64,000 bases of DNA from an uncultured SAR86 cluster bacterium (GCA_902596665.1 CACJUN010000002.1:124001-188000), one strand, 5' to 3'; numbered from the stretch's first letter, positions 19,005-32,408 are shown. Program-made: numbers and translations. The notes: generated from the letters alone by a model not told the origin.

Positions 19005-19649
19005 TTATCCGTATTGTTGCTTTTCTTTAATCTCTTCGATTGTTTTACAATCAATGCATTGAGTTGCAGTTGGCCTTGCTTCAAGTCTTTTAATTCCTAT
19101 CTCAATACCGCAAGTTTCGCAGAAGCCGTAAAAATTATCTGATAGATCCTTCATAGACTGTTCAATTTTTGAAATGAGTTTCCTTTCTCTGTCTCTTTTC
19201 CTTAGTTCAAGCATGAATTCCTCTTCTTTAGATGCTCTATCTACAGAATCAGGGAAATTACCTTGATCAGTCTGAATTAAATTTTCGGTTTTTTCTTGCT
19301 CTTCGTGGAGGGCATCTTTCCATGCTTGTAGAATATTTTCAAAATGCTTTTTTTGATTAGCATTCATATATTTTTCATTTTTTTTCGATTTGTAAGGCTG
19401 AAAGGTGCTAGAAAAATTTGAAAAATCAGAAATATCTATATTAGATTTTTTAGGAGCTGTTTTTTTGGCAGCCTTCTTTGTAGTAGATTTTTTTGCAGTA
19501 GCCTTCTTTGCAGGAGCTTTTCTTGCAGTGGTTTTTTTAACTGATTTTTTTACTGCCTTTGCTACTTTAGTTGATGACTTTGTTTTTGCAGGAACTTTCT
19601 TTGGTGAAGCTTTTGGTTTAGATTTTGTTTTTTTTGCTGTAGCCATCAA
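19005..19649 (-). CDS. dksA: RNA polymerase-binding factor DksA with histone-H1-like N-terminus
   Basis: DksA binds the RNA polymerase secondary channel and, with ppGpp, tunes rRNA and amino-acid promoters. Residues from about 94 (YMNANQKKHFENIL) to the end match E. coli DksA, including the coiled-coil tip NFPDSVDRA with both aspartates and the zinc finger CETCG ... CIDC. Ahead of it is an extra region of about 69 residues of Lys/Ala/Pro/Thr repeats (PAKK, TAKK, TTKK, PKK), strongly basic like histone H1 or Pseudomonas AlgP. Total 214 residues against 151 in E. coli. ATG at 19649 or 19646. folK follows. Confidence 0.93.
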   Translation of the reverse strand: MMATAKKTKSKPKASPKKVPAKTKSSTKVAKAVKKSVKKTTARKAPAKKATAKKSTTKKAAKKTAPKKSNIDISDFSNFSSTFQPYKSKKNEKYMNANQKKHFENILQAWKDALHEEQEKTENLIQTDQGNFPDSVDRASKEEEFMLELRKRDRERKLISKIEQSMKDLSDNFYGFCETCGIEIGIKRLEARPTATQCIDCKTIEEIKEKQQYG

Positions 19650-19704
19650 TTAGAAATTTAGGTTGTGCAAGATAGCAAAAGAAACTTTAATTTACTAGTT
19701 TTTT

Positions 19705-20709
19705 TTAAAGTGAGTTGAATTCTTTTTGGTACTTCAAATAGTCTTCTCTTTGCATCCTAGGACCAAAAACGGTTACGCCTCTTGAAGCTAAAAAACATCC
19801 AAATTTCGCAGCTTCTTCATTTGAACATCCTCCAAGCAAACGATTTAAAACGGCTCCAGCAAACATATCTCCTGCTCCATTTGTATCTATTGGATCCACT
19901 TTGTATCCTTCAACATATTCAATATCACTATTTTCAAGGATCATAGCTCCTTTAGAGCCAAGAGTTACGAAAACTTTTTTTGAATACTCTCCAAGTTTCT
20001 TTATTGCATTCTCAAGGTTTTCTAAATCAGTTATTACTTTTGCTTCATCATCGTTACAAAACAAAACATCAACTTTGGAATTCAAAACATTTAGCATCCT
20101 TTCCCTAAATGCTGACACAATGTTTGGATCTGATAAAGTGAAAGCAATTTGAACATTTTTACTTTTTGCCAATCTTATTGCTTCCATGCAAGCATCATAA
20201 GAATCATCTCCGCTCATCATATACCCTTCCAAGTATATTAATTTGCTATCATTAAAAATCTCATCAGCTACATCTGTGGCAGATAAATCAGAGCTTATTC
20301 CTAAGCAGGTACTCATTGTTCTTTCAGCATCTGGACTTACCATGACCGTGCAAGTTCCGGAATTTATATTTGAATCTAGCATAACTGAGTGATCTATATT
20401 CACTCCTGCATCAGAGAGATCATCCAAATAAAAATTACCATTCTTGTCATTTCCCACCTTACATATATAGCTGCAGGATGATCCTAAAATCGATGCAGCA
20501 AAAATAGTATTAGTTGCAGATCCTCCGCAAGCTAAACTGGGTTTTCCATACTCTTTTTCTAAACTATTTAATAAATTAGTTTGTTCGTCGGAATCAACTA
20601 AATGCATAGTCCCTTTTTCAAAACCTTTTTTCTTTAGAAAAGAATCAGTTACGTGAAATTCACTATCAACTAGGGCATTTCCAAGTCCAATGAGATCGAA
20701 TTTAGCCAT
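19705..20709 (-). CDS. PfkB-family sugar/nucleoside kinase (adenosine kinase-like)
   Basis: A ribokinase-fold kinase of 334 residues. The substrate-side GGSATNTIFAA (62-72) and the ATP/anion-hole motif DTNGAGDMFAGA with catalytic aspartate are clear. Overall layout resembles the adenosine kinase branch of PfkB proteins, and many such genes are annotated as adenosine kinase; the substrate is not proved by sequence. It starts next to the thiE stop, so it is the third gene of thiD-thiE-pfkB, which may mean salvage of nucleosides or a thiamine-related alcohol. Confidence 0.82.
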   Translation of the reverse strand: MAKFDLIGLGNALVDSEFHVTDSFLKKKGFEKGTMHLVDSDEQTNLLNSLEKEYGKPSLACGGSATNTIFAASILGSSCSYICKVGNDKNGNFYLDDLSDAGVNIDHSVMLDSNINSGTCTVMVSPDAERTMSTCLGISSDLSATDVADEIFNDSKLIYLEGYMMSGDDSYDACMEAIRLAKSKNVQIAFTLSDPNIVSAFRERMLNVLNSKVDVLFCNDDEAKVITDLENLENAIKKLGEYSKKVFVTLGSKGAMILENSDIEYVEGYKVDPIDTNGAGDMFAGAVLNRLLGGCSNEEAAKFGCFLASRGVTVFGPRMQREDYLKYQKEFNSL

Positions 20710-21354
20710 TTAACTTCCTTTAATAATTTTTTTTATTTTCTTTAAAGCCCTTGAAGGTGAATCATTATTAAAAAGAAATTTAGAAATTGCAAAAAAATTG
20801 TAATTATCCTTTAAAAGTACTCCTATATTTTTTTCATCAATTCCTCCAATCGCAATTAAGGGCTTAGAAGAATTCCTCATCAGAAGAGATCTTTGATTAG
20901 CATTCACTAAAACGGTATCAGTCTTAGTTGTTGTTCTAAACATTGAGCCAACTGCTAAATAATCCCAGTCAAATATATCTACAGGGGGATTTTTCACGAG
21001 ACCTAGATTATTTTTGCAAGAAAGCCCTATGATTTTTTCTTTAAAGTATGAGCTAAATACTTTTTTTTGATCATCAGGTTTTTTAAGAAAGTTCTCATAA
21101 TCTTCCATTCCTAAGTGGACGCCATCAGCATTTAAATCTTTTGCAATCTCTATATGATCATTAATGATCAATTTGCAGCTATGATTTTTTGTGAATTTAA
21201 CTATTTTGCTAGCTACAGAATATATCTGGTCTAATGTGTCATCCTTTCTTCTTATTTGGAGAAAATCAATTTTTGCCTCAATCAATTCTTGTGACTTCTC
21301 TATCAATTCATTTTCTTCAATATCATTTGGAGTAATTGCGTAAATGCCTTTCAT
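20710..21354 (-). CDS. thiE: Thiamine-phosphate synthase
   Basis: Joins hydroxymethylpyrimidine diphosphate and thiazole phosphate to thiamine phosphate. Motifs: DFLQIRRKD (usually QIRxK), LIINDHIEIAKDLNADGVHLG for pyrophosphate binding, YLAVGSMFRTTTKTD and a C-terminal IAIGGID phosphate loop. 214 residues. Starts inside the thiD stop (4-base overlap), so the pair is translationally coupled. Confidence 0.9.
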   Translation of the reverse strand: MKGIYAITPNDIEENELIEKSQELIEAKIDFLQIRRKDDTLDQIYSVASKIVKFTKNHSCKLIINDHIEIAKDLNADGVHLGMEDYENFLKKPDDQKKVFSSYFKEKIIGLSCKNNLGLVKNPPVDIFDWDYLAVGSMFRTTTKTDTVLVNANQRSLLMRNSSKPLIAIGGIDEKNIGVLLKDNYNFFAISKFLFNNDSPSRALKKIKKIIKGS

Positions 21355-22112
21355 AAAAATTTTTGACCCTTTCCAATTTTCTTGAAAAGTTTCAAGTATG
21401 AGTTAGTTTGATTGCTTGCCTTTTCACAAGAGTCTGCAACAGAGAATTTTTTTGCTAAAAAAATAGTTAACAAAGATGAGAGCATACATCCCGTTCCATG
21501 AAAATATCCTTTTAAAAGATGATTCTTAAATTGAAGCGGATCAGATCCATCGCTAAATAAATAATTCACAATCTTGTTATTTTTAATTTTGCCAGTGACT
21601 AAAGTATTTTTAATACCTAATTCATAAAAGAACTTGATTGAATTTTCTATATTATTTTTATTAGTTAATTTAAGTAGTTCATCTTCATTAGGTGTTACGA
21701 TGCTAGCTAGAGGTAATAATTCATCTCTCATAAATTCGATAGCTTTTTTATTTAAAAAAGACTTCCCAGATGTTGGCCCAATTACAGGATCTATCACAAC
21801 AGGCATTTTTGTTTTTACTAAAAAATTCTTTATTACTTGAGCAATCTCATAGCTACCAATCAGGCCAATTTTGATTGCATCTGGTTTTATATCATCAAGA
21901 ATGAAATCTAATTGTTTTTTAAATACTTTCTCAGTTGCAGGAAAATTATCTTTAGATTTCTGAGAATTTTGGACAGTTTCACTAGTTATTAAAGTTAGTG
22001 GATGACATTCATTAAGGCGACAAATATTAGCATCCATCATCACTCCAGCCCCTCCGCTTGGATCATGCCCCCCTATAATTAAAATTTTCTTTTTCATGTT
22101 TTTTGATTTCAA
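21351..22112 (-). CDS. thiD: Hydroxymethylpyrimidine/phosphomethylpyrimidine kinase
   Basis: Phosphorylates HMP and HMP-P in thiamine synthesis or salvage. The N-terminal GGHDPSGGAGVMMD, the VIDPVIGPTSGK segment, VTPNEDE and the C-terminal GTGCMLSS anion hole are those of ThiD. 253 residues from ATG 22112; an ATG at 22097 (MKKKILI) is also possible. First gene of thiD-thiE-pfkB, divergent from argC with only 36 bases between. No thiC, thiG or thiamine riboswitch is seen in front of it. Confidence 0.92.
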   Translation of the reverse strand: MKSKNMKKKILIIGGHDPSGGAGVMMDANICRLNECHPLTLITSETVQNSQKSKDNFPATEKVFKKQLDFILDDIKPDAIKIGLIGSYEIAQVIKNFLVKTKMPVVIDPVIGPTSGKSFLNKKAIEFMRDELLPLASIVTPNEDELLKLTNKNNIENSIKFFYELGIKNTLVTGKIKNNKIVNYLFSDGSDPLQFKNHLLKGYFHGTGCMLSSLLTIFLAKKFSVADSCEKASNQTNSYLKLFKKIGKGQKFL

Positions 22113-22148
22113 TTAAGTATAATTCCCAGCCGTTCTTAAATATACATA

Positions 22149-23165
22149 ATGAAAAAAATTAAAATCGCTATAGCAGGAGTCACGGGATACTCTGGAAGGG
22201 AATTAAAAAAAATTCTGGATGCACATGAGTATGTAGAAATTGTATCTGTATATGCATCATCAAGTATCGGAGATAGGCTGGAAGAGTCATCTTCTGTCAA
22301 AAAGAAAGATGAAGCCTTGATTATTTCAGATATCGATAAAGCATCTTTTTCTAATATTGATGCCATCTTCTTTTGTACTCCTCATGGTTTTTCAATGCAC
22401 TATGTTTCAAAGATATTATCTGCAGGAGTCAAAATTATCGATTTATCAGCTGATTATAGATTCAATGATGCAAATAGATGGAAGAAAAATTATGACACTG
22501 ATCATAAAGATCCTATAAATTTGAAGGAGAGCATCTATGGTTTGCCAGAACTTTACAGGGACGACATAAAAATATCTCACTTAGTTGCGGTGCCAGGTTG
22601 CTATCCAACTGCAAGTCTCTTGTCACTAATGCCGATCATGAGCCAGCTTAAAAGTAACGATATCATAATAGATGCTAAATCTGGTTACAGTGGAGCTGGA
22701 AAAGCAAAATCTGAAGGAGGCCTCGCAGAGTCGATGAAAGATAACTTTAAAGTTTACTCTCCCGATTTTCACAGGCATGAGGATGAGATCAAATACTATG
22801 CAGACAAAATCATGGATCAGAAATTTAATGTTTCGTTTGTTCCCCACTTACTCCCTCACTTCAGAGGGGAGTACATAACAGCATATGTTGAACCTGAAGA
22901 TATAAACAAAGATTTCCAAAAAATTTACGAAGATTACTATGTCGATGAAAAACTAGTAAAAGTTTTAAAAAAAGGTACAGTACCTGAAATAACAAATATA
23001 AGCGGGATGCCAACTTGCGAAATTGCCGTTAGTGCCAAAAAAAGCAGCAACAAATTAATCATAAATGCTGCCTTAGACAACCTACTTAAAGGTGCAGCAA
23101 GTCAAGCAGTTCAGTGTTTTAATCTTATGCATGACATAGATGAGTTTCATTCGCTAAAATATTGA
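22149..23165 (+). CDS. argC: N-acetyl-gamma-glutamyl-phosphate reductase
   Basis: NADPH-dependent third step of arginine synthesis. The Rossmann motif GVTGYSGREL lies at 10-19 and the catalytic Cys151 in AVPGCYPTA. HFRGEYITAYVE near the C-terminus carries the conserved histidine region. 338 residues (E. coli 334). argB, the previous enzyme, lies at 53.8 kb. erpA follows with overlapping stop and possible start. Confidence 0.95.
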   Translation: MKKIKIAIAGVTGYSGRELKKILDAHEYVEIVSVYASSSIGDRLEESSSVKKKDEALIISDIDKASFSNIDAIFFCTPHGFSMHYVSKILSAGVKIIDLSADYRFNDANRWKKNYDTDHKDPINLKESIYGLPELYRDDIKISHLVAVPGCYPTASLLSLMPIMSQLKSNDIIIDAKSGYSGAGKAKSEGGLAESMKDNFKVYSPDFHRHEDEIKYYADKIMDQKFNVSFVPHLLPHFRGEYITAYVEPEDINKDFQKIYEDYYVDEKLVKVLKKGTVPEITNISGMPTCEIAVSAKKSSNKLIINAALDNLLKGAASQAVQCFNLMHDIDEFHSLKY

Positions 23166-23167
23166 TA

Positions 23168-23515
23168 ATGATAGAAAAATTTGAACCCAAAGAAATTTTC
23201 TTAACAGAAAATGCAATTTCAAAAATTCTCTCACTGAGAGAAGAAGAATCAAATAAATCTCTTATGTTAAGAGTTTTTGTTACTGGTGGTGGCTGTTCAG
23301 GTTTCCAATATGGATTCAAATTTGATGATCAAAAAGATGATGAGGACACTCTTGTAGATTTTGATGGTGCAAACGTTGTCGTAGATCCTCTAAGTATGCA
23401 ATATGTATTTGGATCTACTATAGATTATGTGCAGAATCTTGAGGGAGCAAAATTTGTTGTTGATAATCCAAATGCTGCAACTCAATGCGGTTGCGGAGCA
23501 TCCTTTTCAATTTAA
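23168..23515 (+). CDS. erpA: Iron-sulfur cluster insertion protein ErpA
   Basis: An A-type carrier that delivers Fe-S clusters to targets such as IspG. The three ligand cysteines are Cys43 (GGGCSGFQYGF) and Cys107/Cys109 (TQCGCGASFSI). 115 residues, equal to E. coli ErpA (114). The frame could begin at a TTG at 23162 overlapping the argC stop, but the ATG at 23168 fits the family. It meets the convergent anmK with a 4-base overlap. Confidence 0.94.
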   Translation: MIEKFEPKEIFLTENAISKILSLREEESNKSLMLRVFVTGGGCSGFQYGFKFDDQKDDEDTLVDFDGANVVVDPLSMQYVFGSTIDYVQNLEGAKFVVDNPNAATQCGCGASFSI

Positions 23516-24636
23516 TTTTTGTTAATCTCGCCTAATAAGCTAGGTTTAGCGCCCGTTGAAATCTTTAAGTATATTTTCTCCCCAGTAAGCCTTTTTTTTG
23601 CTAACCAAGCAAAAGTTGCAGCTTCAATATATTTTGGCTTAAGTCCCAAAGTATTTATATTTTTTATTGGAAATGACGATCCAAGAAGTATCTTTAATCT
23701 TGATACCAGAAACTTATTTTCTGCTCCGCCACCACAGAGGTAAACAGAAGCTTTTTTGATAGGACAAAAATTTTCGATGCTTTTATAGATTGATCGAGCG
23801 GTTATCTCTGTTAGGCAGGCAGCTTGATCAGCAGAAGAAGCTTTTCCAAGTTTTATTTGGAATTTTTCTAAATCAAAATTTTCAATTGAAAAGCTATTTG
23901 GCAGCTCAAACTGAAATAATTTTGATTTTAGATATTTTTCAATTTCGATTTCGTATGGATAAATGTCTCCCTTAGCAGCCAATTGACCATTCTTATCAAA
24001 TTGATATTTTTTTTTAGAATTTTTTTGAATAAAATTGTCAATCATACAGTTGCCCGGACCACAATCCCATCCAAAGGAGTTCCCTTTTTTTGGAAGGAAT
24101 GTCATGTTTGAAATTCCACCTATGTTTATGATGAGCCTGTCTTCGGTAGTAGATTTAAAAAACTCCTTATGAAAGGATGGAGTTAAAGGCGCTCCTTGAC
24201 CTCCATTTTTTATATTGGCCTGTCTGAAGTTAGATACAGTGGTTATATTTGTTTCTCTTCCTATTAAAGATGGGTCTCCTACTTGAAGAGAAAATGTTTT
24301 CCTTCCTTGTCTTTTATGCATAAGAGTTTGTCCGTGAGATCCAATTGCACAAACTTCGCTAGCCTTGAAAGGGGTTTTTTTAATGAGCTTATTTATTGTC
24401 TTGGCTGAAATTTCTCCTACCTTAATATCAATATCTTTCAGAACCCTCTTAGAAGGAAGTTTCTTATTTCTTGATATATCTAAGATCGCATCTTTAAGTT
24501 TTTCATCGTATTTGGTGGAAGCAAAGTTTAAAAAAGATATCTTTTTATCAATTTTGAATAACCCTGCATCTATTGAATCTGCACTCGTCCCAGACAGGAC
24601 TCCGATGAACAAGTTACTCTTCAATTTTTTCTTCAT
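23512..24636 (-). CDS. anmK: Anhydro-N-acetylmuramic acid kinase
   Basis: Phosphorylates and opens 1,6-anhydroMurNAc recovered from cell-wall turnover. The N-terminal GVLSGTSADSIDAG is the ATP-binding signature (usually GTSxDGxD; here SADSID). INIGGISNMTFLP and the WDCGPGNCMIDNF motif are conserved, as is VYLCGGGAENKFL. 374 residues. Its first 23 bases overlap the end of the M23 peptidase gene, linking muropeptide release and recycling in one transcript. Confidence 0.93.
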   Translation of the reverse strand: MKKKLKSNLFIGVLSGTSADSIDAGLFKIDKKISFLNFASTKYDEKLKDAILDISRNKKLPSKRVLKDIDIKVGEISAKTINKLIKKTPFKASEVCAIGSHGQTLMHKRQGRKTFSLQVGDPSLIGRETNITTVSNFRQANIKNGGQGAPLTPSFHKEFFKSTTEDRLIINIGGISNMTFLPKKGNSFGWDCGPGNCMIDNFIQKNSKKKYQFDKNGQLAAKGDIYPYEIEIEKYLKSKLFQFELPNSFSIENFDLEKFQIKLGKASSADQAACLTEITARSIYKSIENFCPIKKASVYLCGGGAENKFLVSRLKILLGSSFPIKNINTLGLKPKYIEAATFAWLAKKRLTGEKIYLKISTGAKPSLLGEINKN

Positions 24637-25933
24637 TTGAACTGAAAAGCTTTTTTTTAAGTGTGTTCATTTTCAAATCAAGAGCTAAAGCAAAATTCGT
24701 AAAATCTTCTTTATTTTCTGATTCGATAGGCTTGGCATTAGGGAATTTAACTCTCAAGGGGTCTGTATGCATCCCATTAACTCGGAATTCATAATGAAGA
24801 TGCGGTCCAGTTGCTAGACCAGACTTACCCACATAACCAATAATGTCTCCCTGATCAACTTTAGAGCCAACTTGAAGACCTTTGGCATATCCTGACAAAT
24901 GAGCATATCTAGTTGTGTATTCATTAAAATGCCTTATCTCAATTAATCTTCCATATCCGCCCTTATTTGCTCTAAAGATTACAGTTCCTTCACCGGTAGC
25001 TCTGACTGGTGTGCCAGTTTTCGCAGCATAGTCAACACCAGTATGAGCTCTTATGGTATTCAAAATAGGATGTTTTCTATTCAAGTTATATTTTGAACTC
25101 ACATAACTAAATTCTACGGGAGATCTCAAGAATGCCTTTTTTAAGTTATTTCCTTCTTGTGAAAAATAGTCCTTTTTGCCATCTTGAAAATATCGAACAG
25201 CATTGAATTTATTTTCACCCCTATAAAAATTAGCAGAAATTATGTCCCCGTTTCTTACCTTGTTGCCTTTCCAATAAAGTTGCTCATATATAAGCTCAAA
25301 ACTATCTCCAGATCTTATGTCATAAATAAAATCAATGTCCCAGCCAAATATGTAAGCTAAATCCATGATTATACTTTCAGGAATATTGCTTTTCTTTCCG
25401 GACATAAAAAGTGAATCTTCAATCGTTACTGAATGATAGATTTCTTCTTTATCAAGAATTCTTGAAAACTTAGATATTTTAAATAAACCATTTTTGAAGA
25501 TCGCCTCGTATCCATCCATAAAATTTGATGTCACTGAAATTGATGCTGGATTCATTAAAAAATCATGAACAATTTCTACAAAGTCTCCTTCTTTGATTCT
25601 GGCCATTCTTTCTGAACCTTTTGCTCTTACTAAGGCTTGGATAAACCTATCTGGAATATTTTCGTTTCTTAGAATCTTTATTAAATTATCCTGACTCTTA
25701 ACTTTTATCTGCTTGTATACCTTTTTGTTATCTGTCTTGATGACTCCATTATCATCTTGTTGCCCTAATTTTATTGTTTCTCGCTCATATTTTATTTCTT
25801 CATCAGCAGGCAAAGATAAAGAAAATTCCTCTAATCCTCTTGGTAATGAGAAGTACATCAGAGCTATTAAAGAACTTATTAATAAGAATATGATTCCTAA
25901 ATAAATTCGAATTTCTTTAAAAAAACTAAGCAT
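24614..25933 (-). CDS. Membrane-anchored M23 murein endopeptidase
   Basis: A MepM-like zinc endopeptidase that would cut peptidoglycan cross-links. Residues 9-31 form one membrane anchor. Then comes an OapA/LysM-like region (about 70-150), and a C-terminal M23 domain with HTGVDYAAKTG (first His/Asp ligands) and GPHLHYEFRVNG (HxH). 439 residues, like E. coli MepM (440). It is upstream of anmK and divergent from tyrS, the same order as in P. aeruginosa. Confidence 0.92.
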   Translation of the reverse strand: MLSFFKEIRIYLGIIFLLISSLIALMYFSLPRGLEEFSLSLPADEEIKYERETIKLGQQDDNGVIKTDNKKVYKQIKVKSQDNLIKILRNENIPDRFIQALVRAKGSERMARIKEGDFVEIVHDFLMNPASISVTSNFMDGYEAIFKNGLFKISKFSRILDKEEIYHSVTIEDSLFMSGKKSNIPESIIMDLAYIFGWDIDFIYDIRSGDSFELIYEQLYWKGNKVRNGDIISANFYRGENKFNAVRYFQDGKKDYFSQEGNNLKKAFLRSPVEFSYVSSKYNLNRKHPILNTIRAHTGVDYAAKTGTPVRATGEGTVIFRANKGGYGRLIEIRHFNEYTTRYAHLSGYAKGLQVGSKVDQGDIIGYVGKSGLATGPHLHYEFRVNGMHTDPLRVKFPNAKPIESENKEDFTNFALALDLKMNTLKKKLFSSNEEKIEE

Positions 25934-25998
25934 TAATTGAATTTTAAATTAAAAAAATAGGTAAATAAGGTTGATCTAAATTATCATAAACACAGATC

Positions 25999-27213
25999 AT
26001 GGATAAAGATACTAAACAAGCTCTTGAAATTATCAAAAGAGGTTCTGATGAAATCATACCCGAAGATGCTTTTAAGAAACTATTAACATCTAAAAAAAAA
26101 CTCACAGTTAAGGCTGGATTTGATCCTACCTCAGCAGACCTACATTTAGGGCATACGGTACTTATAAATAAACTCAAAGCATTTCAGGATTTAGGACATA
26201 CGGTAATATTTTTAATAGGAGATTTTACTGGCTTAATTGGTGATCCCTCAGGAGTCAACGAGACTAGACCAAATATTGATGAAAAGAAATTAGCAGAGAA
26301 TTCTAAAACTTACGCTGATCAAGTTTTCAAAATTCTAGATAAAAAGAAAACTAAAATTAAATTTAATTCATCCTGGTTTAAAAAAATGAAACCTGATGAA
26401 TTTATAAGACTCTCATCGATAATGACTGTTGCGAGAATGCTTGAAAGAGATGATTTTAAAAAAAGATATGAAAATAATAAGCCGATTTCTTTGCATGAAT
26501 TTTTATATCCTCTCGTTCAAGGATTTGACTCTTATGCGCTGAAAGCTGACATTGAATTAGGAGGGACTGATCAAAAGTTTAATCTCCTTGTTGGGAGAGA
26601 AGTTCAGAAACATTTCGGACAGAATGAGCAAGTGATTATTACCGTACCTTTATTAGAAGGATTAGATGGCGTTAAAAAGATGTCTAAATCTCTCAATAAC
26701 TACATAGCTTTAAATGATGAGCCCAATGAAATGTTTGGAAAAATTATGTCCATATCTGATGATTTGATGTGGAGATATTTTGATTTACTCAGCTTCAGAT
26801 CCAATGATGAAATAGCTTCATTTAGAGATAAGGTTAAAAACGGAGAGAATCCTATGACCTTTAAAAAGAAACTTGCCACAGAAATTGTTGAAAGGTTCTA
26901 TGATAGAAAATCATCAGAGAATGCCGAGATAGCATTTACAAATGTTTTTAGTAACAAGTTAGAACCTAATGAAGTCCCTATTTTTGAAATAAATGAAACC
27001 TCTGGCATATCAATCGTTGAACTTCTAACTCATGAGGATTTAGGTAATGAATTTATTCAAAGTAAGTCAGAGTGTCGGAGACTGATAAAACAATCAGGAA
27101 TCAAAATGAACAATAAAAAAGTTGAAAATCCTGATCTTTTGATAAATTTGGGAGAAGAAAATTACTTCCAAATAGGTAAAAGAAAGCATCTAAAAATCAA
27201 GCTGGTAAGTTAA
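25999..27213 (+). CDS. tyrS: Tyrosyl-tRNA synthetase
   Basis: Class I synthetase. HIGH-type motif HLGHT (49-53), KMSKS motif in [10 protein letters not shown] (about 231-240), and a C-terminal S4 RNA-binding domain (about 338-404). 404 residues; the sequence is of the TyrZ-like branch (short HLGH linker and [15 protein letters not shown]-type region), as in the Pseudomonas copy next to an rRNA operon. The rRNA operon promoter begins right after its stop. Confidence 0.94.
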   Translation: MDKDTKQALEIIKRGSDEIIPEDAFKKLLTSKKKLTVKAGFDPTSADLHLGHTVLINKLKAFQDLGHTVIFLIGDFTGLIGDPSGVNETRPNIDEKKLAENSKTYADQVFKILDKKKTKIKFNSSWFKKMKPDEFIRLSSIMTVARMLERDDFKKRYENNKPISLHEFLYPLVQGFDSYALKADIELGGTDQKFNLLVGREVQKHFGQNEQVIITVPLLEGLDGVKKMSKSLNNYIALNDEPNEMFGKIMSISDDLMWRYFDLLSFRSNDEIASFRDKVKNGENPMTFKKKLATEIVERFYDRKSSENAEIAFTNVFSNKLEPNEVPIFEINETSGISIVELLTHEDLGNEFIQSKSECRRLIKQSGIKMNNKKVENPDLLINLGEENYFQIGKRKHLKIKLVS

Positions 27214-27225
27214 AAAAAATAGTAC

Positions 27226-27253
27226 TTTGTTTTTTTTTAAACAAATGTATACT
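27226..27253 (+). promoter_or_regulatory. Promoter of the rRNA operon
   Basis: -10 TATACT at 27248-27253 and a weak -35 (TTTGTT at 27226-27231, 16-base spacer). The bases after the -10 are GC-rich (GACCGTCCCG), the kind of discriminator found at stringently controlled rRNA promoters, which fits DksA control. The -35 sits in an inverted repeat TTTGTTT/AAACAAA (27226-27245) with a T6 loop. Confidence 0.55.
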
Positions 27254-27462
27254 GACCGTCCCGAACGCCAAAAATCCTTTTTTTTTTGCGCATTTGCAGG
27301 GGTGTTTTTTTACAGTTTATTCAAGTAATTCGTGCGGGCACTTGCCTTAAATATTAAGGTTCGTGCAATTTTTTTTAGAAGTTTTTTAAAACTTCATTTG
27401 ATGAGTTGTTACACGACAACTCACACTCGTAATTGATGTTCATTTATTGAGCGTCCATTTTT
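27254..27462 (+). promoter_or_regulatory. Pre-16S leader with several hairpins
   Basis: No gene is seen in this 209-base leader. Three hairpins can be drawn: GCAC-TTG-CCTTAA/TTAAGG-TTC-GTGC at 27338-27366; GAAGTTTT/AAAACTTC at 27378-27395; and GAGTTGT/ACAACTC at 27403-27422. T-runs occur at about 27280-27291 and 27303-27311. They are probably processing or antitermination elements; I did not find a convincing boxA here. Confidence 0.45.
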
Positions 27463-28994
<1,532 letters not shown>

Positions 28995-29083
28995 AATATA
29001 TACACGACTTAATATTGTGAGTGTCCGTTCGAATTACTTGAATTTTCTAAAGATCGCTAAATTGACACTATTTAGATCTTAAG

Positions 29084-29095
29084 AGTTCTTTAAAA
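29084..29095 (+). promoter_or_regulatory. boxA-like antitermination site
   Basis: AGTTCTTTAAAA resembles the boxA consensus TGCTCTTTAACA bound by NusB/NusE in rRNA operons, and lies in the 16S-23S spacer where a boxA is expected. Confidence 0.5.
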
Positions 29096-29113
29096 GTATT
29101 GTAATTCCAAAAT

Positions 29114-29224
29114 ATGAATGAATTTATTCATTCATGATCAACAATTTTTGTTATCAATTGTTGATTGTTTTATCAAAATTTTTTGATAATTCACCAAGTA
29201 ATATTCTGAGATTTATCTCAGAAT
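29114..29224 (+). repeat. Four consecutive perfect hairpins in the rRNA spacer
   Basis: Inverted repeats: 29114-29135 (ATGAATGAAT/ATTCATTCAT, loop TT), 29137-29165 (ATCAACAATT/AATTGTTGAT, 9-base loop), 29170-29189 (TTATCAAAA/TTTTGATAA, loop TT), 29203-29224 (ATTCTGAGAT/ATCTCAGAAT, loop TT). Each stem is perfect over 9-10 bp. They are different sequences, not copies of one another. They may guide rRNA processing. Confidence 0.75.
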
Positions 29225-29292
29225 GCTAATGGCAAATTCTGGCGCTTAGTAATCAGAAAACTTTCATAATTTTTAAGTAATTAAAAATATAT

Positions 29293-32197
<2,905 letters not shown>

Positions 32198-32271
32198 GTA
32201 TATTTTTAGTTATTTAGAAATTTTTCTAAACTAAGCCAGAATATTTGGAATTCAATACAAAAAACGAATTT

Positions 32272-32389
32272 TGCTCGATGACAATAGCAAGTGTGTCCCA
32301 CCTGATTCCATTCCGAACTCAGAAGTGAAACCACTTAGCGCCGATGGTAGTGTAGCTTTTGTTACGCGAGAGTAGGACATCGTCGAGCT
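32272..32389 (+). rRNA. rrf: 5S ribosomal RNA
   Basis: Contains the conserved core CCGAACTCAGAAGTGAAA and GCGCCGATGGTAGTG, with GAGAGTAGG near the end. The terminal helix pairs TGCTCGA at the start with TCGAGCT at the end. About 118 nt. A TTTTCGTTT run follows directly, so the last helix may double as the operon terminator. Confidence 0.95.
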
Positions 32390-32408
32390 TTTCGTTTATA
32401 TTCTCTGT

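Larger units (their letters stand above)
28995..29292 (+). other. 16S-23S spacer without tRNA genes
   Basis: The 298-base spacer has no tRNA fold (no TTCRANNC T-loop with paired ends, no CCA end). It contains a boxA-like TTCTTTAAAA and then four perfect inverted repeats in a row, listed separately. The rest is AT-rich and unassigned. Confidence 0.7.

Noticed and set aside
19405-19653. 82-residue hydrophobic frame on the plus strand
   Set aside because: It is the complement of the Lys/Ala repeat region of dksA; such repeats read backwards always give Phe/Ala-rich frames.
28995-29292. tRNA-Ile/tRNA-Ala in the rRNA spacer
   Set aside because: No cloverleaf, T-loop or CCA end could be found.
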